A stretch of 64,000 nt of DNA from Neurospora intermedia (taxonomy: Eukaryota > Ascomycota > Sordariomycetes > Sordariales > Sordariaceae): contig BTPP01000003.1 in the NCBI GenBank assembly GCA_037102815.1, forward strand, positions 434,001 to 498,000, given 5' to 3'. Under the pieces are notes generated by a model. It saw only the letters and a program-made list of their open reading frames with translations, did not search any database and was not told the DNA's origin. Shown here one piece after another: positions 11,697 through 20,558 of the stretch. Position numbers and translations under genes: made by a program. The stretch's first letter is position 1, and each line of letters opens with the position of its first letter.

Positions 11697-12431
11697 ATGG
11701 ATGCAAGCTGTCAGTGTGGTGCCGTGACCTTCAAAACACCTCTTCGGCACCCTCTCGCCCTTTATATCTGCCACTGCGCCGAATGTCGGCGGCAAACGAG
11801 CTCGGCCTTTGGGGTATCGGCCATCTTTCCTCGGTTTCCTTTGCCCAGTGAGGCGCTTCTGAGTTGTTACAAGTACGTGGTAGTCACACTGTTGCCAGAT
11901 TTTTTGATGAGTCTTTCGATGCCAAGACCCAAGGGTGCCGTTCTACTAACTCTCTGTTTGTGTCTAAAGGAGGCCAAACCCCAATGGTGAATTCCTAGAA
12001 TGGTGTGTTTACGTTCCTCTCCGATTTCAGCGACTACCATCAAGCACACGTACAGCGATTGTCACTAACTTAGGTAAAGTTACTTCTGCAAGCAATGCGG
12101 GACTCGCCTGATCCATTCCACGGCTGTAGGTGTCATCCCCATGGATAGATCGCAGACTTGTTGGACCAAATACTAACACTGTCTCCTTGATGAAATAAAG
12201 GGTAAGAACTTCGTTTCCGTCAAGGGTGGATGCCTCGAGGGATTGGACTGGTCGAAAGCAATCCACATCTGGACGAAGAGCGCCATGGTGCCCATACCGG
12301 AAGACGCAACACGCTCGGAAGAGGAATGCTCGGTGTTCGAAGCGTTCTGTTCGTCGCAGGAATCGCTGGATCAGCCACATACTGTGCGGGGAGGCACAGG
12401 AGAAAGGGTCTCAAGCAAACACAATTGGTAA
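11697..12431 (+). CDS. GFA-domain (CENP-V/GFA) zinc protein
   Basis: Assembled from exons 11697-11872, 11970-12002, 12080-12125 and 12201-12431, 161 aa. It carries the zinc-binding Cys pattern of the glutathione-dependent formaldehyde-activating (GFA) family: CQCGAV near the N-terminus, CHCAECRRQTSSAFG at about residues 24-38, and CYFCKQCGTRLIH near residue 70. The family tail GGCLEGLDW and AIHIWT...PIPE follows. Members are small cytosolic proteins, most without a proven reaction, and the GFA name reflects one bacterial enzyme. All three introns end in AAG rather than the usual CAG or TAG. I chose these junctions because each keeps the conserved frame; a TAG acceptor for intron 2 would give an immediate stop. 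Exon 2 is only 33 nt, so its boundaries are the least certain. Confidence 0.8.
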
Positions 12432-12643
12432 CAGGGTATCTTGGGACAGTGTGATGGTAAAGTTTGAGGTAGTTTGAAGGAAGGATTGAGACTCGAGATA
12501 TCATTCGGAGGAAATATCGATACTAGGAAGCACCATGTTATAGAGTGGAATTCACAAGTTAGCAATGAGCGTTTAGCGAGTACTGATACAGCGATCCGGT
12601 GAGTTATTTAAACGCCCTAAGGTCGAGAAGCTGCGAGGGTGGG

Positions 12644-12675
<32 letters not shown>

Positions 12676-12768
12676 CAAAAGAAAAGAAGAGCAAAAGAAG
12701 AGAAAAGAGAAGCATTACAAGATGAGATTGGCAAAAGGATAAAAAATAAAAATGCAACTAGGAGGATG
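12432..12768. other. Intergenic region with long A run
   Basis: Contains an uninterrupted A run of about 28-30 nt at 12645-12673, followed by a purine-only stretch to about 12714 (GAAAAGAAGAG type). No gene. Confidence 0.6.
12741..12752 (-). terminator. RNA polymerase III terminator of tRNA-Cys
   Basis: On the minus strand a run of five T, one A and six T begins 17 nt beyond the tRNA 3' end. This is a typical Pol III stop signal. Confidence 0.65.
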
Positions 12769-12840
12769 AGGACTGAACGCGATTTGAACGCGTGACCGTT
12801 CGGACTGCAGCCGAACGCTCTACCCCTGAGCTACCGGTCC
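12769..12840 (-). tRNA. tRNA-Cys (anticodon GCA)
   Basis: A 72-nt cloverleaf on the minus strand, without an intron. The D arm is GCTC...GAGC. The anticodon stem is TTCGG/CCGAA, with loop CTGCAGT giving anticodon GCA. The T arm is ACGCG-TTCAAAT-CGCGT, perfectly paired. The discriminator base is U73, the identity base typical of tRNA-Cys. The acceptor stem (GGACCGG with TCAGTCC) has one C-A mismatch at the fifth pair and a G-T wobble at the seventh. A-box and B-box sequences are intact, and a Pol III T run follows. CCA is not encoded, as expected in eukaryotes. Confidence 0.93.
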
Positions 12841-14423
12841 AATTCCTAGTTACTTTATAGCGTTAAAGCTCAAGCCTATAACTCCAAGCATGTGGCCTTA
12901 GCCCACACTCTTTCTTTTTCTATCCTCCCCGCACTCTCGACTTGCATGGACAATTCAAACCTCGGAACACAATGCGACGAACGACGTATCGACAGCCTTC
13001 TTTGCTTGAACAATCGCTCACGGGCCACACTCAACTGCTTGCTCAATATTCCTTACTCACAATGGCTGAACCCCGACGACAGAGATGAGTGGTGGCGTTT
13101 CCGATCCGGCTGGACAGTTTTGGCACCCTCGCGCCGGCTCTTCTCATCCCAACAACCGTGCACCCTAAACATATGCCAATGTTTTGCGTCTCTCGGTAGT
13201 GTCGAGGTTCCCGGTTCATTCGTCATCGCATATTCTTTTCGGTTTATATTGTATCAGACAACCCGCAGCAGCCACCTGAATTGCATCCTCCTTGGCTGCG
13301 TGCCCGCCGTCCGCCTCTCATCACGGCGTCCCTTTATCGCTGCGACGACCACAAACAGGAGAGAACGATACAATAAAAGCAACATGTTTCCTATACAATT
13401 CGATATGGCACGACTTTTACGAATGGGAAATTTGAAGGTCACGTACCGTTGTTATCAATAACCGTGCCCTGTCGACCTTGGCTGTACCTTGGTCTCTTCT
13501 GCTTCGGTCTCGCTTAGACCGATCTCAAACACCAGCCGTCAGGAGTCGGTCTCATCTACCCCTTCGTCACCCCACCACATCAGCCTCAAGCACACTAAAG
13601 TTCACGGCTGTCGGAATCTCTCGTGACCAGAATTCATACAGAAAAGCCCTGTAATGGCCTTGGCCAAAAATCTTCTTGTTTCCTTCATACCTCCAGTTTG
13701 CATCCCTTCTTATATCTCGACCTTTTTTTCTTGCCGAGGGCCAATGCTTCCCACCCTAGCGCTTCTTGAAGCAATTCTTCCGACCCAAAACCCCTTGCCT
13801 CATAATCTCTATACCTTGACAATGGTATAGTAGCATCGTGAAAGATGATAGAAATGCTTGCCCTTCCGTTGTCCTCTCTGTTCCTGGGGCATCCCATGTT
13901 CGCCGTCTAAATTCGCCTTCCGCGATGCAATGACCTTCCGCACCTGACGTCCCTCTCTTTCCCCCTTCAAGAGTCTTCACTTCGTTCATTCCCGCCTTCT
14001 GGTACAGGCTGATCCTGTCTTGTCTCATTCCCCGTTTCTTTTCACTTTGTCCTTCTTTTGTGTTGTTTTCACTCCCTGTCAATTTACGCCGTTTGATTTT
14101 GAGGTAAAGGAACGTGCTGTGTTGTTTATCTGCTGGTCATCGACTCGAAAAGTAGTGGGATTGCCATCCAAGGCGTCTCGCCACCCATCTTGTTGGACCG
14201 CGCTCGCTTCATCACCTCAGGAAGATCATCTTTGGCAAACCCGGTCGTTACCTACTACCACAATCCATGTCGGGTTGATCCCACATCGACACTCATATCC
14301 AACGGCTGGTCTGTTGCTTCAATTCTTGAACGTTCTCGACGTTGAACTTCGCGCTACTTCTAAAAGGGGATCGACCGCCAAAGCAGGACTTGTGCGCCCG
14401 TTGGGGTACACACAAACACCACA
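12841..14423. other. Intergenic region, tRNA-Cys to secreted protein
   Basis: About 1.6 kb, pyrimidine-rich on the + strand toward its right end, as is common in Neurospora 5' UTRs. Open frames here, the longest 12892-13461, lack protein-like composition and any family resemblance. No gene called. Confidence 0.45.
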
Positions 14424-15748
14424 ATGAGCAAAAATTATGTGCGACTATTGGTACTGATCTTGAGCTACCTGTCACTGGTACAGGTAGGAACCAACGGTTG
14501 AAGACACGGACCAAATCCACGGAATGACTGACTCAGCAATGTTTAGGCTGCCGAATACGACAGAGAAGGGATTGCTGGACGAAGGCTAGCGAAGACCGGG
14601 CACAAACATAAAGGACAGAGAGGGCGGAAAGGAAAGGCCGGGGGGCAATTGCAAGGATCGGTTCTGATTGTCACAGAGACTGTTAGAGAGACGGTGACGG
14701 CGGGCAGTGGTGCTGGCATTAACTCGCAGGGATCGGTTTTGATAGTTACAGAGACTGTCAAAGAGACGGTGACGGCGGGCAGAGGCGCTGGCGTTAACGG
14801 AACAATCGCGGCCGGGACCGTGACGGAGACGGTCACCGTGACCCAAAATGGAGCTGCTGGGGCACTACCTGGGTAAGAAACATCATCCCGGAAAAGTGAA
14901 GTACGTCCAACAAACCCGCTAACCAGACGAAAAGCACTGGGAACTTGCAGCTCTCTTTCGTGACAACTACAGTTTTCGGCACCGGCTCGCCTTCAACCGT
15001 CACCATCACAGCTTTGCCCCAGACCGTCACCCAGACGGTAGTCCAAACCATCACCCAAATGCAGGTCATCGCCTCAACCGTCACCCAGATCCAGTCGGTA
15101 CCAGCAGCAAGTTCTTCCAGTCAAGTACCAGGAGTGGTTGCGGGAGCACCTGCCAATGACGGACTACCGCACGCCAGCGGTGGAGTGGGAGTGACGACGG
15201 TTTCGATCCCAGATGCTTTACGCACTTCGACTTTGGAGGTGCCCCCGGCTGCTACTGCTCCTTCGACCTCCATCTCGGTGCCCTCAGCTGACGCAACCTC
15301 CACGACGAGCGCGGCAGTAACAACTAGCAGCACATCATCCTCTGCCTTGGGGCTCTCTACCACTTCAACCACCGTGGAGGCCATCACCACATCCACAACC
15401 GACCTCGCCACCAGCACATCAACCAGCGCCCCCGCCGTAGCCATAACTTCAACAGTCTCTGTGGAATCCCCTTCCTCGACTTCGACCTCGACTTCGACCT
15501 CGACCTCAACCTCAACCTCGACCTCAACCTCGAGCACCACCGTCGCCGCAGGAGCAGGAGCTGAGCCGACCTCGGTCCTTGTTCTCCCAGTCGTTTCAGC
15601 AGCCAAGCCGACAACCACCGCAGTGATGCCGACGCCGGGTGTTGCGAATGGAGGGATCCAGTTGAGTCTTGATGTGTCGGGGCTGAGTCTGACGAACGTG
15701 TTGAATTTGGGGAATTTGGTGCCGCCTACGGCTGCTGCGCGGCCGTGA
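14424..15748 (+). CDS. Secreted Ser/Thr-rich repetitive protein
   Basis: Exons 14424-14483, 14547-14872 and 14935-15748 give 399 aa. Exon 1 encodes exactly a signal peptide (MSKNYVRLLVLILSYLSLVQ), so the protein should enter the secretory pathway. Then come a basic stretch (KHKGQRGRKGKAGG) and two near-identical copies of about 25 aa beginning GSVLIVTETV. More TVTxT/TVTQTV repeats follow, then a long Ser/Thr/Ala-rich region likely to be heavily O-glycosylated, with a pure (ST)n run near residue 310. The C-terminus is LSLTNVLNLGNLVPP and then Ala-rich. I see no hydrophobic GPI-attachment tail. It resembles fungal cell-wall or extracellular matrix proteins in composition only. The second intron uses an AAG acceptor, chosen because it keeps the TVT-repeat frame. 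No enzymatic domain seen. Confidence 0.75.
15476..15533 (+). repeat. Hexanucleotide repeat encoding Ser-Thr
   Basis: About nine copies of TCGACT/TCGACC/TCAACC in frame inside the Ser/Thr-rich gene. A run of alternating Ser and Thr results. Confidence 0.85.
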
Positions 15749-16376
15749 GCGGGGGAGTGAATATGTTGATGGAATAGTAGAAGGAAGTCAGTTTTGATAC
15801 GAGAGGAAGGGGGAGGTGTCTTATGAGGCTGTGGAAAATCCGCGTGTTGACTTTTTCTTTCGGTGGCTCTTTCAGTTCGATATTCATCCGGTTGTGTTGA
15901 GAGTTGAGAGGTGAGAGTTGTTTGTACCCGTGCAGGGAGTGTTGTTGCCGGTAACAACTGATATAATGTATATAAATATTCGTTTCTCCCGTCAAAGACC
16001 GCCATTGTCCTCGGCGCTAGATAGGCCCGTTAAACCGATCAAGTTTAGAGACGCTTGATGTTGAAGTTTACCAGAGTGCCCCGCTGAAGTTGTTACTCCT
16101 GTAACCAAACTGACATGTTCAATGCCGTGATATTGTTGACAAACCAAAACTCCTGAAACCCATCACAGCCCACACGCCCTTGTTATGGTTCCCATTTTTC
16201 GCTCTAAATATGTGGGTATCGTGAATGCTCGTCAGACGTGATGACATGCTGCGTGAACAAAATAAGAAGGAAAAAAAAGCCTGATGCCCTGTCACCTAAG
16301 CGCCCCCCGATACGCAAGAGTCAAGTCATAGCCAGACTACTGACGAGGCAGGCCTCCAATAACACTCGTTCTTCGA
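15749..16376. other. Intergenic region between convergent genes
   Basis: The Ser/Thr-rich gene (+) and RPP1 (-) converge here. Both 3' UTRs are presumed to lie within. Nothing else recognised. Confidence 0.5.
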
Positions 16377-17468
16377 CTACTTTGCCTGTTTCTTTTGCTG
16401 CCCACCACCGCCCTCTCCATTCTTGCGCTTTTGGCCTTGGCCTTGCTGCCCTCCCTGCTTCTGCCCCTGTTGCTGCTGCTGCTGCTGCTGCTGCTGTTGT
16501 TTCTGCCCTTGCTGTTGTTTCTGCTGCAACTTCCTCTGCTTCTTACTCAACTTCGCATCCCCCTCCGCTCCCCCCTCCTCCTCCTCGCTCCTCACTTTAC
16601 CCCCAGGAGCAGTCTGCACGATATCCACCACCCCTCTGAAACCCCTCCTCTTGACACCCTCATTGACCACCACCGCCCTCGGTACCGTCCCCAGCGCCTC
16701 CGTCCCCTTCTCCGGTCCCAACCCCCACACCGCCAACAGGTTGACCACGTCTGCGGGGCCCCTGAGCCCTAATGCGCTCTTGGCCTCGCTCGAAACAATT
16801 ATCCCGCGGCCCTTGGTCGCCCGAAGCAAGCCCAGAACATTGCCGATGAAATTGCTCCTTGCCCGCTGGGCGTCCACAGTGTTACCTGACAAAAACGCCT
16901 GGCTGTAGCAGATCTCGAAGCGCGTGCCGCGGTGCACGGCCGCCATGGCGGTGCGGTGGTGGATGTGGAAGCCCAGGAACTGGGTCAGGTCAAGACTGAT
17001 AATAGCTGGCGGCTCCGTGGTGCTCAGGCACGCCCAGCTGAAGGCCTTGTCGTTTGTCGGGCGAAGGGCCAGCAGGTCATAGGAACGGGCGAAGTCGACG
17101 AGGCGGTAGTTGGTTGTCGAGGGGTCGGTGACGGTTAGGGTTACGCGGCGGAGGACGGTGGGGAGGGGGGAGGAGGAGGAGGGAGGGACGGCTGATGAGG
17201 CGGTTGTTGAGAGGTTTGTCGTCTTTGTTCGTGCGGTTGCTATGGATGTGACACTTGTTGAACTGCCGCCACCGGGGAATGATGGGTGTGGATGTGTGAG
17301 TTGCGGGATAGGGTTGCTGATCGGGTGCGGTTGTGTTGGGATGTTGCCCGTTATGGTCTGGTTTAAGGCGACGACATCGTAACCTAAGTTTTTGGCGAAC
17401 TTGAGCGTACGTTCGAGCTCTGAGGCTGAGGTCGTCGGCGACCAGGCAATGTTGAGGTCGTAGAGCAT
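16377..17468 (-). CDS. rpp1: RNase P/MRP subunit p30 (RPP1)
   Basis: An intronless frame of 363 aa from the ATG at 17468. An in-frame ATG at 17525 would add 19 residues. I prefer the internal one because p30 proteins normally open right at M-x-YDLNI, as here (MLYDLNIAW). Further family signatures are the LGYDVVALNQT segment, the FARSYDLLALRPTNDKAF stretch (PHP-like TIM barrel) and MAAVHRGTRFEICYSQAFL. The protein is a shared subunit of nuclear RNase P and RNase MRP, acting in tRNA 5' maturation and rRNA processing. The last 50 or so residues are low complexity: a Lys/Gln stretch with a run of about 12 Gln, then a basic Gly-rich tail, likely an RNA-binding or disordered extension. A short Ser/Ala-rich insert sits near residues 65-90. 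Confidence 0.92.
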   Translation of the reverse strand: MLYDLNIAWSPTTSASELERTLKFAKNLGYDVVALNQTITGNIPTQPHPISNPIPQLTHPHPSFPGGGSSTSVTSIATARTKTTNLSTTASSAVPPSSSSPLPTVLRRVTLTVTDPSTTNYRLVDFARSYDLLALRPTNDKAFSWACLSTTEPPAIISLDLTQFLGFHIHHRTAMAAVHRGTRFEICYSQAFLSGNTVDAQRARSNFIGNVLGLLRATKGRGIIVSSEAKSALGLRGPADVVNLLAVWGLGPEKGTEALGTVPRAVVVNEGVKRRGFRGVVDIVQTAPGGKVRSEEEEGGAEGDAKLSKKQRKLQQKQQQGQKQQQQQQQQQQQGQKQGGQQGQGQKRKNGEGGGGQQKKQAK

Positions 17469-18570
17469 GGCTGCGTTGTTGTCTGTTCTTCTTTTCTTGG
17501 ACGTTGGGAGTTTCGCAATAGGCAAAAAAGCTCGTGCTGTCGCGTCTCGTTTCGGTCCGTGGGATTTCGCGATTGAGACTGTTCTGTCGTGTGAATTTGG
17601 ATAATGCGGCCGTATGTAGCCTCGAAGATTCGCGAATGGTTCTTATCCGTTGTGTGGCCGTGATGTCGATTAAGTTGGACTGCAGAAGCTGTTACGTATC
17701 AAATGTCGGACGATCCAAAACATTTCCTTTTTTTTTTTTTTTCTCCGTTGGTTTGAAGCTCCGCATCCACATGTCTCGACTACCATGCATGTCAACGAAA
17801 GTTCGATGGGTCCAGCCTGGAATGTAACAGCAGCTCAGGTCCCGCCGTGCGGTCACTTTTAGTGGGGCCATTGTGCGCTTTGACCACCTGTATGCATTGT
17901 AGTTCAGGGCAGTTCTGGGGCAATCTCCGCTGGGCCCGGGGGAGCTCAGCGCGTCGTGGGGGAAAGTGCGCCCCATCCATCTTTGGGCAGCAAATCGAAG
18001 GAAGGGAAATGTTTGATCAATTCCACGCACAGCCGGAGGGGCATCGCATTCGCATTCCCGCCCATCTTCAGCAGGTAAGGTACATACCTCTAGGTTGCTG
18101 CCTAGAGGTAGTAGCAACCTAGAGGTAGTACATGTAGGTACTACCTCCGGCAGAATATCACGTCTGGTTACACTGTGTCCTTGGCCAGCCGGTCAAAGGA
18201 CAACTGAACGCGCAAGGTTTTAGTTTTACTTCTTTTGTCATCCCGTCGTTAAGGGAAGACCAGGCGGGAACTTTCAACTTCTCTTCTTTGGACACAATCT
18301 TAGGCGTCCTCTTTTCAGCAACCAGAGGCCAAACGAGCCAAGTACCGACACCCACTTCCTAACCAAGATCGGTTATCGATAGCGCGTCGAGAATCATCTT
18401 GCAATTAACTACCCATTTCATTCATCAATCACTTATTCCCCGCTGCCCCTGCTTGTTTGATACCCACGGATCTTGGTTCCCATTGTTACTCAAACATCGT
18501 CAAACTTTGATCGATTTCCGTTCGTTAGCTCCACAACACTGTCGAGAACTCAATCAAGATCATCAACATC
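17469..18570. promoter_or_regulatory. Divergent promoter region, RPP1 and zinc-ribbon gene
   Basis: Shared upstream region for RPP1 (-) and the small zinc-ribbon protein (+). It contains a 15-nt T run at 17728-17742 and the inverted repeat at 18085-18127, listed separately. A pyrimidine-rich stretch at about 18400-18560 is the likely 5' leader of the right-hand gene. Confidence 0.45.
18085..18127. repeat. Perfect 15-bp inverted repeat with TACCTCTAGG motif
   Basis: 18085-18099 and 18113-18127 are exact reverse complements (15 bp), with a 13-nt spacer that itself carries a third motif copy (CCTAGAGGTA, 18101-18110). The DNA could fold as a hairpin or bind a dimeric protein. It lies about 450-480 bp upstream of the zinc-ribbon gene. 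Confidence 0.85.
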
Positions 18571-19027
18571 ATGTGTTTGATCTTCACGTGCGGCGAGCAC
18601 ACCTTTCGCAAGGAAGTGGAAGGATATGAAGGACTCGTGTGCCGGTGCTACAACTGCGGTAACTATTCGGGCAGTGTTATAAAGAGCCATCCATGGTTCA
18701 CCTTCTGCTTCATTGTACGTGGTGTTGGGTTTCTGGCGGCGAAGTTGTGTGTGCGTATTTCTATGCCGAGCTGAAGCTAATGTTGAACAACATTTACAGC
18801 CCGTCATTCCTCTCTCGATCAAGGGGTACGAAGACATCTCGTGCCGCATTTGCAACTTCCAACAACCACTCGAACATAGACAAGACGTTCAAGCAATGCG
18901 CCGGGGTGCAGATGGTAACCCAGGAGTGCCGTTACAACACCAACCACCTGGCGCACCTGCTCAAGGATTGCCTCAAGGTTGGGGCCAGAAGGCACCTGAA
19001 CCGAACCAGCCAATGCAATATCGCTAA
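18571..19027 (+). CDS. Small zinc-ribbon-like protein of unknown function
   Basis: Exons 18571-18714 and 18800-19027 (85-nt GT-AG intron, phase 0) give 123 aa. Cys/His-rich pairs VCRCYNC (residues about 24-29) and SCRICNF (about residue 60) look like the two knuckles of a zinc ribbon. Between them lies SHPWFTFCFIPVIPLSIKGYEDI, a partly hydrophobic segment encoded across the intron. The tail is Gln/Pro/Gly-rich and disordered. Similar short proteins occur widely in filamentous fungi without a known role. It could sit at a membrane through the central hydrophobic stretch, but that is inference. The clean splice junction and Cys pattern are the evidence that it is real. Confidence 0.78.
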
Positions 19028-20558
19028 AAGTACGATTCGATACTGAGGAAATGCCACGGCACGAGGACAGCGAGGTTGACTTACGATTATAATATGCAAT
19101 TTCGAAGTCAAGAAGATGGAGTTATGACCTGGATGGTGGCTTTATGTGGACAGGCCCAGAGGAAGCTACATACATGGCAGGCGTCGGTTGGAGCCTGAGT
19201 TTGATATCCCCATTTGCAAATTACGCTTTTTCTTTTCTGTTTTAATATTATTACAATGATTATTCTAAACACATATTGCCAGAGAGCATGATCGATGAAG
19301 GAGGCGTACGGCGGTCCTTTTGCATGTCTGGAATTACATGCACTTACAAGTACACTCATTTGTCTGCAACTTGATCAGATGGAAATATTGGGTTCGGATG
19401 AAACGTAGCCGGTGCGTTTGACATTCTTGCGCCTTCAAGTCGCTGCCAGACATGCCTTTGCCTGTGACGCACCGTCAAGTCAAACAGCTTTCCGTGAACC
19501 TGTCGGGCGTTACGTTCATCTCGCATGCAGCAACCTAAACTGGGCCATAAAGGTGCACAAGCCATAGGCGTGTGGTCCAGAGACGATGGATGTGTTTTTT
19601 GATGGCCTTGCAATGACATTTCATTGACATTCAACGAAGAATCCAAGGTCTGCGCACTGAGTCGAAAATGATGATCTTTCAAGAGGTTGTAGAATAGATG
19701 ACTTTGAAGCATTGGAGTATTATTCCCTTGTGTGTCACTGAGTGAGGCGACGACAGTAACATCCGGCACCACAGGCAGTTTCCAGGCGAGAGCAGCCCAT
19801 GGAAGTAACCTAAGTAGAGATACCCAGATATGCCACTTGTACAAACAGGTATTTGAAAGATCGAGTAGGAAACGTTCCGTACAAAGCCATCAAAGAGATT
19901 CAGAAGAATGAACAATTCCACTTGAACCTACCTAGTGTATTCCATTCCATCAACGGCATCTTGTACACGGACGGACAGACTGGATGAACTTGGGCTGCAG
20001 ATGTGCTGTAGTTTGCGGGGTTGAGTAGGTACAACCTACCCTACGGGTTGTGGGGTTACTGCGGACAGCGGCGATGACGTCGGGCGGCTCTGGCCCCATT
20101 GTTTCCACTTTGGCTTCCGTCTTCAGAACATCCACTGCGCTTGGATGGGGAAAGATTCCACCATTTGTTTTCGACTTACGAAACAGTGTGTCAAATCCAT
20201 CACCAGTCCACAACGACAGACACATCTGAAAGTCGGATTCAGGTGATACGGGACGGACCCCGACCCGGCTCCCAGTTCTTTGGCACGATATCCAGATATC
20301 TTCCGACGACCAGTTCGACGCCGTGTCTCTCTTTCTCGGCCCATCGCATTTTTAAAGCCAGCAGACACCGCCAGTCCGCCGTCCAACAGAAACTGCCCGG
20401 TCACCGTTGACCTGTCGTCCCACAAGCCCGAATCCGCACACCAAGGGAGACGGTCCAAGACACTTGCCAACAATCGGGACGGACTGAGACACAGTCTCTA
20501 CTTTACAATCTTCAGCCTCGAGCGCGGTACTATCTCGAACCTTGAGCCGTCACCAACC
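19028..20558. other. Intergenic region, 1.5 kb
   Basis: Contains one minus-strand open frame of 162 codons (19356-19844) discussed under findings, but no family match. Otherwise the presumed 3' UTR of the zinc-ribbon gene and the upstream region of the DUF155 gene. Confidence 0.45.

Noticed and set aside
12892-13461. 189-codon open frame
   Set aside because: It lacks a nearby ATG at its left end, has no domain and reads like translated non-coding sequence.
15121-16005. 294-codon open frame on the minus strand, rich in Glu and Val
   Set aside because: It is antisense to the Ser/Thr-rich repeats of the secreted protein; its composition is the mirror of those repeats.
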